Source: RUG12461 sp045657665
GTDB lineage: Bacteria > Bacillota > Clostridia > Lachnospirales > Lachnospiraceae
Direction of reading: 5' to 3'
Assembly (NCBI GenBank): GCA_045657665.1
Contig: JAZOTN010000011.1
Span: 1-57,528, forward strand
DNA length: 57,528 nucleotides
The notes below the pieces were generated by a model. It was not told where the DNA came from, ran no database searches, and worked only from the letters and a program-made list of their open reading frames with translations. The stretch's first letter is position 1. The number at the start of each line of letters is the position of its first letter. A program made the position numbers and the translations under genes. Shown piece after piece: positions 25,505 through 34,788 of the stretch.

Positions 25505-26382
25505 AGCTCTTCCGTTTCTTTGAGATAATCATCTAGAAGAGGGTAAAGCCATGACGAAATCTTCTCAAACCGATACCCGAGCTGCCTAGATCTCTCCAGG
25601 GAATAACTATGGGAAAGCATCCCGTTATAGGGCGCCGGATCTCCGTTACTTGATATCTCCGGATTCTTTCCTGTTTTTTTCGACAGATAGCTTAATATCT
25701 CATTGATGGAAACGGTTCCCTCGGCTGCGCCATTGATCGTGCCCTCAAAATCTGTTTTGAGAAGGAACGAAAAGAATTCTCCCGCCTCTTTCTCTTCGAT
25801 AAATCCGATCTGTGCATCCGCATCATCGATCATCATAGCTTTTCCTTCCGTCAGATGCCGTACATAAAAACGCAGTCGGTCCGTGTAGTCATGTGGCCCA
25901 ACCACAAACGGATACCGCACAGAGATCTTTCTCTTCTGCTCCGCTTTCCCCTGATACTGAAACAGCACCTGTTCCGACCGTTTTTTATTGGTCGCATAGT
26001 CCGCTTCCATACGGTCATTCCAGACAATCTCAGCGGAATACGGGTCAAATTCCTCTTCTTTGATCTCAAAATGATCATGCATATAAACGCTGCAGGTGGA
26101 CATATGGATCAGCGTCTCACAATTCACGGCATCCATCACAGCGCGTAGCTCATTAGAGGAATAGGTGATCTTATCGATCACCGCATCGAATGAAAGATTG
26201 CCCAGTACCTTCTCCACCTGACTGTAGTCAAACAGATCACAGCGGATCCTTTTCACTCTGTCTCCGAAATTATCCGGAGTCAGACCACGGGTTGCGATCG
26301 TGATCTCGTGTCCTTCGGAAAGTAACTTTTCAATCATCGGGATTCCAAAAAATCGGGTCCCGCCAAGAACGAGGATGGTCAT
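25501..26382 (-). CDS. NAD-dependent epimerase/dehydratase family protein (atypical)
   Basis: A 293-residue extended-SDR protein with the Rossmann glycine motif GGTRFFG near residues 7-13. In place of the usual YxxxK it has YATNKKRSEQ, with a plausible catalytic Tyr and Lys. STCSVY and RYPFVVGPHD correspond to the substrate-binding segments. This wording resembles the isoflavone reductase/RNA-binding-epimerase-like branch more than UDP-glucose epimerases. The start at 26382 has GGAG upstream and lies 4 bases past the preceding stop; a longer frame to 26499 would overlap that gene. It is coupled to the phosphoesterase. The substrate is unknown, probably a nucleotide sugar of this locus. Confidence 0.8.
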   Translation of the reverse strand: MTILVLGGTRFFGIPMIEKLLSEGHEITIATRGLTPDNFGDRVKRIRCDLFDYSQVEKVLGNLSFDAVIDKITYSSNELRAVMDAVNCETLIHMSTCSVYMHDHFEIKEEEFDPYSAEIVWNDRMEADYATNKKRSEQVLFQYQGKAEQKRKISVRYPFVVGPHDYTDRLRFYVRHLTEGKAMMIDDADAQIGFIEEKEAGEFFSFLLKTDFEGTINGAAEGTVSINEILSYLSKKTGKNPEISSNGDPAPYNGMLSHSYSLERSRQLGYRFEKISSWLYPLLDDYLKETEEL

Positions 26383-26386
26383 AAAT

Positions 26387-28315
26387 CTACTCCACAAATA
26401 CCAGTTTTCTATTATCTTTGTCAACCCGATATAACCCATGTGAAACAATCCTATCCGGATCTTCAAACAGATCTCCGTATGTGTTGAGAAAATAATCATT
26501 CAGATTATTCAAGACCACATAATCATAACTATTCATCAGAGAATCCATCCAATCATCCGCTGAAATCTGAATTGAAAAACAATCTCCTTCATAAAAAGGT
26601 CCCCCTAAACTCCCTGTCCCAGAAAGCTTCCAGGGTTTTAGAACATAGCGAAACACATTAAAATCCTCTCCGGAGGATTCCTCGGAAACCATATAGATAT
26701 CTGTATCTTCCGGCAGTTTCCTGATTTTAGAAGCAACCTCTTCATAACCGGAGCGGTATGCATTTGAGACAGCCACGCTTTCCCGTGAAAGATAAAACTT
26801 CATCTGGTCAACCGGGCCAGTACAAACGGAAAACAATAAAAGCAGCGCTGAAAGCGCAGCAGAGGCTATTGCTTCCAGATTTGTCAGAATCCATACAGCA
26901 ATCAAGACCAGAAATTCAAGCACCGCAAGGTATCCAATCCCCATAAACCGGTCGAACGAAGCAAGATTCTCTGCTTCGTAATCTGTAAATCTTGATATAT
27001 AGAGCGCCCCGAGTCCAAGCACATATACTGCAAGCATCAGAAACATCATGATGCTGATCAGAATCGACCGTCCGATATCCCTTTCCACTTTTTTTTGATA
27101 ACAGATAACAGCCAAAATGAAAAGAAGTATCAAAATCACCGTCAAAAACGCATAGCCGACACTTAATTGTCCGATATGCAATCGTTCTGCAAAGAATTCA
27201 TGCGAGAAGCTTTGTACAACGTTATCCCTTGCATACTCCGTATCAGTCTGCCCGAACCAGAGAATACTCAAGAAGGTGGTAAAGCGAACCGGAACCGATG
27301 CACTTGGTATTCCGGATATCCGCAGTTCATTGTTCCACAAAAGATGAGGCAAATACGCCGGCAGAAGCATTAAGAGTGGAAGTATAATCAAACGTATCTT
27401 TTGTTTCCAAATGGTTGCTTTTTCAAGGATCTCTTTTCTGTTTTGGTGCCACTGTTCCAACACAAAAGTCAAGGCTACAAATAATGATAAAAGCCTTCCG
27501 GCATCTTTAGCAAGAGTCAACGTGAATAAAAGAAGCCCGAGATAAACAAGATCCGTCCTGTCCTTTTCTCTGTGTATAAAAATGTATGCCATCCCACACC
27601 CGGCGCACACTCCGAGAAATGCATCAATATACAAAGACATATAAAAATCCTTGTACAATAAAACCGGCGCCAGAAGTATAATAAGCGGAAGTAAAATTAT
27701 CTCAACCGGACGTCGAAACTGTAGCTTCTTAAGGAATGGCATAATCAAAGAAACAGACAGTATCTGATATGCAAAGTACACCCTCCATTCATTAAAGAGT
27801 TCTCCCGGATGCATCCATAAATACAGCCTCTCCAGAAAAAACTGGAATAGAGACATCGAAGGCGGATAATTGCTAAACATTGACCCGGAAGCAGGATTCG
27901 TCACAAAATCATCTACCGTCACCATCGTTTTCACACTGTCGATCCAGTGTGTAAACTCATCCCATCCGGTTGCAAGTTTGCCGTTATCAAAATAGGAAAG
28001 TGCAAAGAAAATAAACAGAAACACCACAAAAGCCGGTGTCAGAAGATTGTCTTTGAGATGTCTTACCGTCTGACCCTTTTCTTTTTTTATGGTGAATACA
28101 CCGCTGCAGGCGAAAATGCCAATATACAGAATAATCACAATCACTGCACCAACAGAAAGCGGGATTCCAAGAATACCTGTCAAAAACAGAATCAGAATGA
28201 TGCCCATCGTGTTGATTGGAAGCAGTTCCTCAAATCGGCGTTTTGTGAGAAAGATACCGGCGACCACACCGCAAAGAATGATAATCAGAAAAAGAAGATT
28301 TGTTAACATACTCAT
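26387..28315 (-). CDS. Polytopic membrane protein, GT-C-like or polymerase candidate
   Basis: A 642-residue protein with about twelve predicted transmembrane segments and a C-terminal extracytoplasmic tail of roughly 110 residues. The first large external loop contains GWDEFTHW, an acidic pair placed like the catalytic residues of GT-C enzymes. It could be a polyprenyl-linked glycosyltransferase acting outside the membrane, or the Wzy-type polymerase that the locus needs and that I do not otherwise recognise. The ATG at 28315 overlaps the capF stop by one base (TGATG), with AAGAGGT upstream; a TTG one codon earlier is possible. Family assignment is uncertain. Confidence 0.85.
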   Translation of the reverse strand: MSMLTNLLFLIIILCGVVAGIFLTKRRFEELLPINTMGIILILFLTGILGIPLSVGAVIVIILYIGIFACSGVFTIKKEKGQTVRHLKDNLLTPAFVVFLFIFFALSYFDNGKLATGWDEFTHWIDSVKTMVTVDDFVTNPASGSMFSNYPPSMSLFQFFLERLYLWMHPGELFNEWRVYFAYQILSVSLIMPFLKKLQFRRPVEIILLPLIILLAPVLLYKDFYMSLYIDAFLGVCAGCGMAYIFIHREKDRTDLVYLGLLLFTLTLAKDAGRLLSLFVALTFVLEQWHQNRKEILEKATIWKQKIRLIILPLLMLLPAYLPHLLWNNELRISGIPSASVPVRFTTFLSILWFGQTDTEYARDNVVQSFSHEFFAERLHIGQLSVGYAFLTVILILLFILAVICYQKKVERDIGRSILISIMMFLMLAVYVLGLGALYISRFTDYEAENLASFDRFMGIGYLAVLEFLVLIAVWILTNLEAIASAALSALLLLFSVCTGPVDQMKFYLSRESVAVSNAYRSGYEEVASKIRKLPEDTDIYMVSEESSGEDFNVFRYVLKPWKLSGTGSLGGPFYEGDCFSIQISADDWMDSLMNSYDYVVLNNLNDYFLNTYGDLFEDPDRIVSHGLYRVDKDNRKLVFVE

Positions 28316-29511
28316 CAAACCTCTTCACGGAAGGTATCCGGTTTCTCCGGATCAAAAACTTCATTTGCCCACATGACCGTGACAAGATCTTCATGGTCAG
28401 ATAGATTTGTGATACTATGTGCATAACCGGGCAGCATCTGAACGGCCTGCGGGCAATCTCCCTTCACCTCAAATTCCAATACCTCATCCGTTCCAAGCTT
28501 GCGCTGACGGATCATACCATGTCCGGAAACCACGATAAATAATTCCCATTTACTGTTGTGCCAGTGTTCTCCTTTGGTCTTCCCGGGTTTTGAAACATTC
28601 ACTGAGACCTGTCCATGGGAAGCAGTGTGCAGTATCTCTGTAAAGCATCCACGGTCATCCTGTTTCGTTTCCAAGGCATAGTTTGCTTTTTCCGGAGGGA
28701 GAAATGAAAGATATGTCGACAATAGTTTTTTTTCAAAAGAGTCCCTGGGTAATTCAGGAATGGTTAGTGTTATAGGCATATCATGGAACATTTGCAGGAG
28801 TGAAACAATTTCACCAAGCGTTGCATGATAGGTGGTTGGCACATAGCAGTACCTGCCTTCCGGGTTCGGAGTTATGTCTGCTCCCTGAAAATCACAGTGA
28901 TGTTCTTTTCCCTCCAGTGTATCCAGAAGTTCTGCCACAAGATCATCAATATATACCAGATCCAACTCCGTAGACGGATCGTTCACCTGTATCGGCAAAT
29001 CTCTTGCAATGTTGTAGCAAAAGGTTGCCACCGCGCTGTTATAGTTCGGCCTGCTCCATTTCCCGAACACATTCGGAAATCGATAAACAAGCACAATTGC
29101 ACCGGTTCCCTCTTCATATGTGAAAAAAGCATCTTCCCCTGCCACCTTGGACTTCCCATATTCCGAGCCCTCGAATCGTCCGGTGAGTGTCGCCTGCATC
29201 GAACTGGAAAGCATTACCGGACATCGATTCCCCGCTCTTTTTAGACACTCCAGGAGTTCCACGGATGCTCCATGATTTCCGCTCATAAACTCCGAAGCAT
29301 CCTTCGGTCGATTCACTCCGGCAAGATGAAACACAAAATCTGCCTTTTTGCAGTACTGCTCCAGCTCTTCCGCAGTAGACCCAAGATCGTATTCATAGAT
29401 ATCATCTATCCTGATATCACGCGTCCGATCCTTACCATCCCGGATGTTTTTCAGATTCCAGATGAAGTTTTTTCCGATAAAACCGGCAGCGCCGGTGATT
29501 AGGATGTTCAA
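28315..29511 (-). CDS. capF: CapF-type bifunctional UDP-sugar epimerase/reductase
   Basis: A 398-residue protein with an N-terminal SDR domain (GAAGFIGKNF near residues 7-16, catalytic YGKSK) and a C-terminal cupin domain (about 280-390) carrying EHWHNSKWE metal ligands. This two-domain form is characteristic of CapF/WbjC/FnlB. That enzyme epimerises and reduces a UDP-4-keto sugar on the route to UDP-N-acetyl-L-fucosamine, working with CapE and CapG. Neither CapE nor CapG is in this window, so either they lie beyond it or the enzyme serves another 6-deoxy-talose or -fucose derivative. It is followed directly by the GT-C-like membrane gene. The family call is firm. Confidence 0.88.
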   Translation of the reverse strand: MNILITGAAGFIGKNFIWNLKNIRDGKDRTRDIRIDDIYEYDLGSTAEELEQYCKKADFVFHLAGVNRPKDASEFMSGNHGASVELLECLKRAGNRCPVMLSSSMQATLTGRFEGSEYGKSKVAGEDAFFTYEEGTGAIVLVYRFPNVFGKWSRPNYNSAVATFCYNIARDLPIQVNDPSTELDLVYIDDLVAELLDTLEGKEHHCDFQGADITPNPEGRYCYVPTTYHATLGEIVSLLQMFHDMPITLTIPELPRDSFEKKLLSTYLSFLPPEKANYALETKQDDRGCFTEILHTASHGQVSVNVSKPGKTKGEHWHNSKWELFIVVSGHGMIRQRKLGTDEVLEFEVKGDCPQAVQMLPGYAHSITNLSDHEDLVTVMWANEVFDPEKPDTFREEV

Positions 29512-29528
29512 TACGAATTCTCCAATAG

Positions 29529-31256
29529 CTATTCTATCATTTTATACACATATATCTCATAGGGCGATTCCTCATCAGTGTATACTCCGATCTCCTCAAA
29601 TCCTAAAGCATCCGCATTCCTTACAGATACCCTCGAAAAGATATACTTCCCCTCAAGTTGCTGAAACGCTTCCGGATCAATCAGAAGATCTGCCTCATCA
29701 GTATTCATGGTTCTCTCCGGCTCATATGTGATCTCTTTCGAAAAGAGATACGCTCTTCCTCCCCAGTCGTCAAAATAGGCTCTGTTGTATTCATCGACTG
29801 CAAGCTCCGGAGCGATCACTTTGCGGAATGCCTCTTTATAGCTCATGGGATATAGTGTAAAATATCCGTCCAGTGTTGAAATTCCATTGTACTGGAGGAT
29901 TGCCGGGTGCATACCATATGCCGCAGACCATTCTCCATCATACCCGATATCCTTTTTTATTCTATCAAATAATGAAGTGGAATAAAACTCCCGATATGAA
30001 AGATGCGGTTCTTTTCCAGAAAGCTTTACATAGGTATCGTATATGCCGGGAATGTTAAACACGATCGGATTATACATATGCGGATAAAATAAGACAATCA
30101 GAGACGCCAAAATCCATGCCAGGTTTCGCAATAACGGTTTCCCAATCCTCCCTAATACCATAAAAAAGGCAAAATACCACAAGAACGGATTAAACCATAA
30201 AGTTCTGGAAAAACCAAAACCCGAAAGAGAAGGCAACACGGTATCTATGAGATCATGAAAAGCCTTTGTCTTCTCAAATCCATAGAAGAATGCATTAAAA
30301 CCAATCCATAAGTAGATCCAATTCAAAGGATCCTTAATGATCTCTATTCCCTTATGTCTTCGAATTCTGGAAATTGTTTCGTATAACAGCCAGATAGTAC
30401 ATACGGGCAATACCACCCATATATGTTCCGAATCACAGGCATCTGTGCCATGTAAAAAAGCATTCCATCCGGCGGAAAGTGCTTCCTTTACTCCATATTC
30501 AATTTCTGCATAGCTTTCCCGCATCGAAGAACCGCCTGAAATCAGGACAGAATAGAACAATCTCCATTCCGTCCACAGAAAACCAGCCGCAATCACGACT
30601 GCCGAAAGCAACATACGAAAGGCCGGTTTCTTTTTTACAATCCAGTTAATCAGGAAGAATAACACCAGATATCCACAGATGAATATGCCAAAAAAAACGA
30701 AGTCTGAAAAAACAGGATACAATAGCAAAAACAGATAATAGCGTTTCTTCGGCTTTCGATATAAAAGAATCAGAATTCCAAGCAAAAGCGGCAGTGATGC
30801 AAAGGAAATCCCTTCCACCACAAATGAGGGGAAGCTTCCATACAACAAACCACAGATTATAGCCAGATTCTCTTTTTTCTTATCTACCGGAAAGAGAATC
30901 CTGGATAACAGGAAGAACCCCAAAACCGAAATCACAATCCGAAGGTACCAGTTGATCACCATTGCGACAAACTTTGGAAAAACCATAAATGTCCATGCAT
31001 AAAGCTTAAACTCGGAAGGCATCAGATTTCGGTCAATTCCGCCCAGCATCGGCATTTGGGCATCTATGCTCCAGAAAATCTGCTTATCTTTCAACATGGA
31101 ATAGAATGCATGCGTTCCATCCAGGTGATCGTGAATTGCTATAAATAAATCCTCCCCGTATATGCAAACGCCGATTATTGTCACAAAAAGAAAGGCTCCC
31201 ACCAATATGAGCCCCCAGTTTGTTTTTATTCTTTTCAATGCATTACTTTTGTCCAA
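29529..31256 (-). CDS. DUF6044-like membrane protein
   Basis: A 575-residue integral membrane protein with about ten transmembrane helices and a C-terminal extracytoplasmic domain of about 160 residues. It resembles the DUF6044 (YkoS-like) family found in Firmicute glycan loci. The first external loop reads GEDLFIAIHDHLDG, rich in acidic residues as in GT-C folds. I chose a TTG start at 31256 because GGGAG lies 9 bases before it, giving a Lys-rich cytoplasmic N-terminus ahead of the first helix. Earlier TTG codons (31280, 31277) lack a site. It overlaps the acyltransferase upstream by 14 bases. A GtrC-like role with the nearby GtrB protein is possible but unproven. Confidence 0.82.
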   Translation of the reverse strand: MDKSNALKRIKTNWGLILVGAFLFVTIIGVCIYGEDLFIAIHDHLDGTHAFYSMLKDKQIFWSIDAQMPMLGGIDRNLMPSEFKLYAWTFMVFPKFVAMVINWYLRIVISVLGFFLLSRILFPVDKKKENLAIICGLLYGSFPSFVVEGISFASLPLLLGILILLYRKPKKRYYLFLLLYPVFSDFVFFGIFICGYLVLFFLINWIVKKKPAFRMLLSAVVIAAGFLWTEWRLFYSVLISGGSSMRESYAEIEYGVKEALSAGWNAFLHGTDACDSEHIWVVLPVCTIWLLYETISRIRRHKGIEIIKDPLNWIYLWIGFNAFFYGFEKTKAFHDLIDTVLPSLSGFGFSRTLWFNPFLWYFAFFMVLGRIGKPLLRNLAWILASLIVLFYPHMYNPIVFNIPGIYDTYVKLSGKEPHLSYREFYSTSLFDRIKKDIGYDGEWSAAYGMHPAILQYNGISTLDGYFTLYPMSYKEAFRKVIAPELAVDEYNRAYFDDWGGRAYLFSKEITYEPERTMNTDEADLLIDPEAFQQLEGKYIFSRVSVRNADALGFEEIGVYTDEESPYEIYVYKMIE

Positions 31257-32310
31257 CAGAATGATCTCCCATATCAACAAGGATCTTTATTCTATTTCTT
31301 ATTATATGAAACACCCACTCAACAAACAATGGTCCAGCCAGCATAACTGCAAAATAAATCATCCATCTGCCAACAAGTGGAACTATCGTTCTGAGAAAAT
31401 GATTTGCCATATCCAAAAACAGCTTATGGTAAAGAAATAAAAACAACGTATGCTGTCCAAGCCTTCCAATGACGTCTATCGGCTTCTTCAGTACGCCCTT
31501 GTCTAAAAGGGAAAAAAGTGCATAACAGAAAAACAATAACACTATCGACGTACACATCAGTATAAGACCGGGTGGGTTTGTGCCTCCCTGAACAGGGGAA
31601 AATCGATCAATTACTTCCTGCTTCGAGAAAACCAGACATTCAAACAAAACCGTCAGCGGAGCAGAAACAGAAAGAACCAGTCCAATCTTCTTTCCGGAAT
31701 CCGCATGGAAGATCCGGTGTTTTTCCATTATCATCCCCAAGTAGAATAAGAACAGGAAGGTTCCTCCGAACAGCTTCCCCCCGCCTCCTGCAATCGATAA
31801 AACATTTGTGTAATTCGTTGTCCAGATGGAAAACAACAGGATAGTTGTCCCTATCACCGTTTCATAAAGAATACCCTTTTTATTTATCGGGATACGTTTC
31901 AGTATCTGATAGAAGGGCCAGAAAAGAAACATCAGCTGGATGTACAATGCAACATAGTACAGCGGCCCGGATGCATTAAAGTGTATGAGCGACAGCAACA
32001 GCACTTTCAGATCAATGCCGTTCATTACGATCGAATATATGACCGATGCAACAAGATATGCAAAAAAAAGCGTCTTTATCTTATGAAAAAAGGTTCTGAT
32101 CCATCCCTTGTCCGCATATTTTTCTGCTGTCATATAAGAGGTGATTCCCGATAGCAGAATAAAAAGAGGAACCGCAAAATGCGTCATTCGCTGTAATCTC
32201 GAATCGGTATAGAGCATCCCGTATACGTGATCCAGCATAACCGCTATGATTGCTACAGCCTTTGCACAGTTAATCCATACAATCTGCCGATTTTTCATCT
32301 GTGGATCCAT
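31243..32310 (-). CDS. Acyltransferase family 3 (OafA-like), 1 of 4
   Basis: A 355-residue ten-helix membrane acyltransferase that would add O-acetyl or a similar acyl group to a lipid-linked glycan. The first helix carries the conserved His in WINCAKAVAIIAVMLDHVYG, although the usual arginine just before it is replaced by lysine. The start at 32310 was preferred because GGAAG precedes it at normal spacing; the ATG at 32298 is an alternative. The gene overlaps the end of the GtrB-like gene by 41 bases, an unusually long overlap. The acceptor is unknown. Confidence 0.85.
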   Translation of the reverse strand: MDPQMKNRQIVWINCAKAVAIIAVMLDHVYGMLYTDSRLQRMTHFAVPLFILLSGITSYMTAEKYADKGWIRTFFHKIKTLFFAYLVASVIYSIVMNGIDLKVLLLSLIHFNASGPLYYVALYIQLMFLFWPFYQILKRIPINKKGILYETVIGTTILLFSIWTTNYTNVLSIAGGGGKLFGGTFLFLFYLGMIMEKHRIFHADSGKKIGLVLSVSAPLTVLFECLVFSKQEVIDRFSPVQGGTNPPGLILMCTSIVLLFFCYALFSLLDKGVLKKPIDVIGRLGQHTLFLFLYHKLFLDMANHFLRTIVPLVGRWMIYFAVMLAGPLFVEWVFHIIRNRIKILVDMGDHSVGQK

Positions 32311-33226
32311 CTTCCTCTTCTTCCAGAATATATGGCGGCCGATTTCTGGACGCGTCAAAGGTTCGCCACAGGTATTCGCCAATAATACCAATTGTCAACA
32401 TAATCACACCAAAACTAAACAACTGGAAGATAAACATTAATGCAAATCCGGTTACCTCTATCTGTCCGGCCAATTTCAATATTATCTCCAATACTGCCCA
32501 GATCATGGCACCGATAAAAGAAATTGCCCCAACAATCTCTACAATCTTTATGGGCAACGTTGAAAAACTGAAAAGAGTATCCATTACCAGACGAATCTTT
32601 TTTTTCAACGTCCAACGGCTCTCCCCAATCTCCCGTTCTTTTCTTATATAAGAAACGGTCGCTGTACGAAAGCCACTCCACAATATCTGCCCCGTCAAAG
32701 CACTGTTTCGCTCTTCAAGAGATGTTAATACCCTGATCACCTTTCTATCAACCAGATATACGTCAAAGCCTCCTTTTGGCATGGAAGGCAGTGCCGTTTT
32801 TCGAACCAGATTGTAATAAAAATTCGCAAAAAAAGTCTGTCTCTTTCCCTCTTCCCTGCCGGCTCTCGTTGCAAGAACTACACGATATCCCTCTCTCCAT
32901 TTTGCAACCATATCAAGAATCAGTTCTGTCGGCTCCTGCAAATCCGCCGCTTTCACCACGGCGCAGTCTCCTGTTGATTTTTCGAGTCCGCAAAGAATTG
33001 CCGCATGCGATCCGAAATTCCTGGACAGACGGAAAATATGAACATTTCCGTCCCTGTCCCTGAGATTTTTCATAACCTCATAGCTTCGATCGCCGGATCC
33101 ATCATCCACCATGATGATTTCGTAATCATAATCAATCCGATCTATCACCTTCTCTTTAATATCTGTGTAAAGAGGTTCTAAATTATGTTCATTATAGTAG
33201 ACCGGTATTACTATAGAAAGCTTCAT
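32270..33226 (-). CDS. GtrB-like polyprenyl-phosphate glycosyltransferase (GT2)
   Basis: A 318-residue enzyme of the dolichyl-phosphate-mannose synthase / GtrB type. It has a cytosolic GT-A domain with SIVIPVYYNEHNL and VDDGSGDRS, a metal-site segment reading AADLQEP (the usual form is DADLQDP), and the SALTGQILW block. Two C-terminal helices span about residues 225-295. It would charge undecaprenyl phosphate with a single sugar for later transfer outside the cell. The flippase partner GtrA is absent from the window. Nearby GT-C-like membrane proteins (29529-31256, 26387-28315) are candidate transferases. It follows fdtA by 6 bases. Confidence 0.9.
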   Translation of the reverse strand: MKLSIVIPVYYNEHNLEPLYTDIKEKVIDRIDYDYEIIMVDDGSGDRSYEVMKNLRDRDGNVHIFRLSRNFGSHAAILCGLEKSTGDCAVVKAADLQEPTELILDMVAKWREGYRVVLATRAGREEGKRQTFFANFYYNLVRKTALPSMPKGGFDVYLVDRKVIRVLTSLEERNSALTGQILWSGFRTATVSYIRKEREIGESRWTLKKKIRLVMDTLFSFSTLPIKIVEIVGAISFIGAMIWAVLEIILKLAGQIEVTGFALMFIFQLFSFGVIMLTIGIIGEYLWRTFDASRNRPPYILEEEEDGSTDEKSADCMD

Positions 33227-33232
33227 GCTTTA

Positions 33233-33649
33233 TCATGTCCCCTTTACTTCACGTACAAACTCATCGTAATTTCTGATGTATTCATCCGGGATATAATGCT
33301 CGCTTGCAAGACAAAGCAGCACTGAATCTTCGCTGAAATCATACATATCTTTCCATATCATCGTCGGAAGATAAATGCCGATATGAGGTCTGTCCAATAC
33401 AAACACCTTTTCTCTGCCAAACCCGTCTTTTACACATACTTTACTTGTTCCTGCCACATTGATCAAGACAAATTCCGTTTTTTGATTGGCATGTTGTCCT
33501 CTTACGACGGTTGCATCCGATCCGTAAATATAAAAAGCCCGCTTGATCTCGAACGGAATATCCATCCCACCTTCCACGATTACGAGGTGTCCTCTTTCAT
33601 CTCCACGCTGAGGAAATTCCAGCATTCGCATCTTATCAAAGTTACTCAT
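33233..33649 (-). CDS. WxcM/FdtA-like sugar 3,4-ketoisomerase paralogue with altered active site
   Basis: A 138-residue cupin of the dTDP-4-keto-6-deoxyglucose 3,4-ketoisomerase (FdtA/QdtA) family, with the family blocks GDERGHLV, FEIKRAFYIYG and DRPHIGIYLP. Known FdtA enzymes use two histidines in an RGxHxH motif. Here it reads RGQHAN, so the second histidine is Asn55 while His53 remains. The other copy in this operon (34785-35207) keeps both. This copy may therefore have another stereochemical outcome, another substrate, or little isomerase activity. Its ribosome binding site is weak. It is separated from the next gene upstream by 53 bases. Confidence 0.87.
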   Translation of the reverse strand: MSNFDKMRMLEFPQRGDERGHLVIVEGGMDIPFEIKRAFYIYGSDATVVRGQHANQKTEFVLINVAGTSKVCVKDGFGREKVFVLDRPHIGIYLPTMIWKDMYDFSEDSVLLCLASEHYIPDEYIRNYDEFVREVKGT

Positions 33650-33702
33650 TTATTTATTCATCCCTAATCATCATAATATGCAGCGAAACGAAGGACCCTT
33701 CA

Positions 33703-34788
33703 TCACTGGATCTCATATTGTCTGTAATGAATCCACTTTCTCGAAATCAATCTGTCCAGCGGGAAAACCAGCAAATGATAGATCTCATCGGCGATCCATG
33801 AGATCAAGTAAACCACCACCGCTCCAAAGAATATCCCTCCAATCATAATATACCATACCGAATTGACAAGGAATTCCTCTTTCATATAAGGAATAAAGGC
33901 GGCATGTAGAATATATACCGTAAAAGAAGCTTTTGCCAATCGATTGATCACCACATGATTTCCCATCTTCATTTTTCGGAAAAGCATAAACACACTGACC
34001 GCTTCAAGGATAACAAGCGGATTACAATAGGAATGGGCAATACTCTCTTCAGTTCCAAAATAACGCGACAGATAAACAGTCCCATAATTCACTGCAACTG
34101 TACATAAAAAAATGCCCCCCCAACGGATCCTCCATAGTCTTTCCTCATATTCCCTTATCATATATCCGATAAGATACACCAGCACAAAATTAATGATCGT
34201 ATATCCGTACAAGCTTCCGGATATGCTGATCGTACTTAACCCATTGTACATTGTACCGGTCCAGTTTTCCAGAAGATCAACAAGTGTCGGATAAACGGAA
34301 AAAAGAATAATCAGAATCAGCAGAAAAGTCCCTCTTTCTTTCTCCGTAATCATTTCCATCAGTTTATTCAGATAAGGAGAAATGATGTAAAGAGCAATAT
34401 AGAGCATAACAAACCAATTAACGGGAAGACACCGCTTCAAAAAATCAGGAATCGAAAATGTTCCATTTCCCACAAAAGTGCTGATAAGATAAATAACGAC
34501 CGAAAACAATGAAACCTGAAATACCATCTGTAATGGCTTTAATAAATCTCTTTTCTTTGACACTGCCAAAAAATAGCCGGAGATCAGTACAAACACATTC
34601 ACCGCACATCGAAAAATACATTGCATAGCCTGAAGAATCCCGTCGTTCAGAGAATCACGTTTTACCAACTCCATTCCGCCGCCCGCGCCGTTAAAATGTA
34701 AAACTATCACACCTAGCGCTGCCAAAATTCGAAGCAATTCGATATTTGATTCCCTGCCGATATTCTTCCGCTGTACAAACTGATTCAT
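33703..34788 (-). CDS. Acyltransferase family 3 (OafA-like), 2 of 4
   Basis: A 361-residue membrane acyltransferase with about ten helices. The first reads NIELLRILAALGVIVLHFNG with the conserved Arg and His. Such proteins move an acyl group, commonly acetyl, across the membrane onto a sugar hydroxyl. The ATG at 34788 overlaps the fdtA stop as ATGA and has GGAG upstream, so it is translationally coupled to fdtA. That pairing suggests it may act on the 3-amino-6-deoxy sugar branch, though adjacency alone does not prove it. Confidence 0.87.
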   Translation of the reverse strand: MNQFVQRKNIGRESNIELLRILAALGVIVLHFNGAGGGMELVKRDSLNDGILQAMQCIFRCAVNVFVLISGYFLAVSKKRDLLKPLQMVFQVSLFSVVIYLISTFVGNGTFSIPDFLKRCLPVNWFVMLYIALYIISPYLNKLMEMITEKERGTFLLILIILFSVYPTLVDLLENWTGTMYNGLSTISISGSLYGYTIINFVLVYLIGYMIREYEERLWRIRWGGIFLCTVAVNYGTVYLSRYFGTEESIAHSYCNPLVILEAVSVFMLFRKMKMGNHVVINRLAKASFTVYILHAAFIPYMKEEFLVNSVWYIMIGGIFFGAVVVYLISWIADEIYHLLVFPLDRLISRKWIHYRQYEIQ

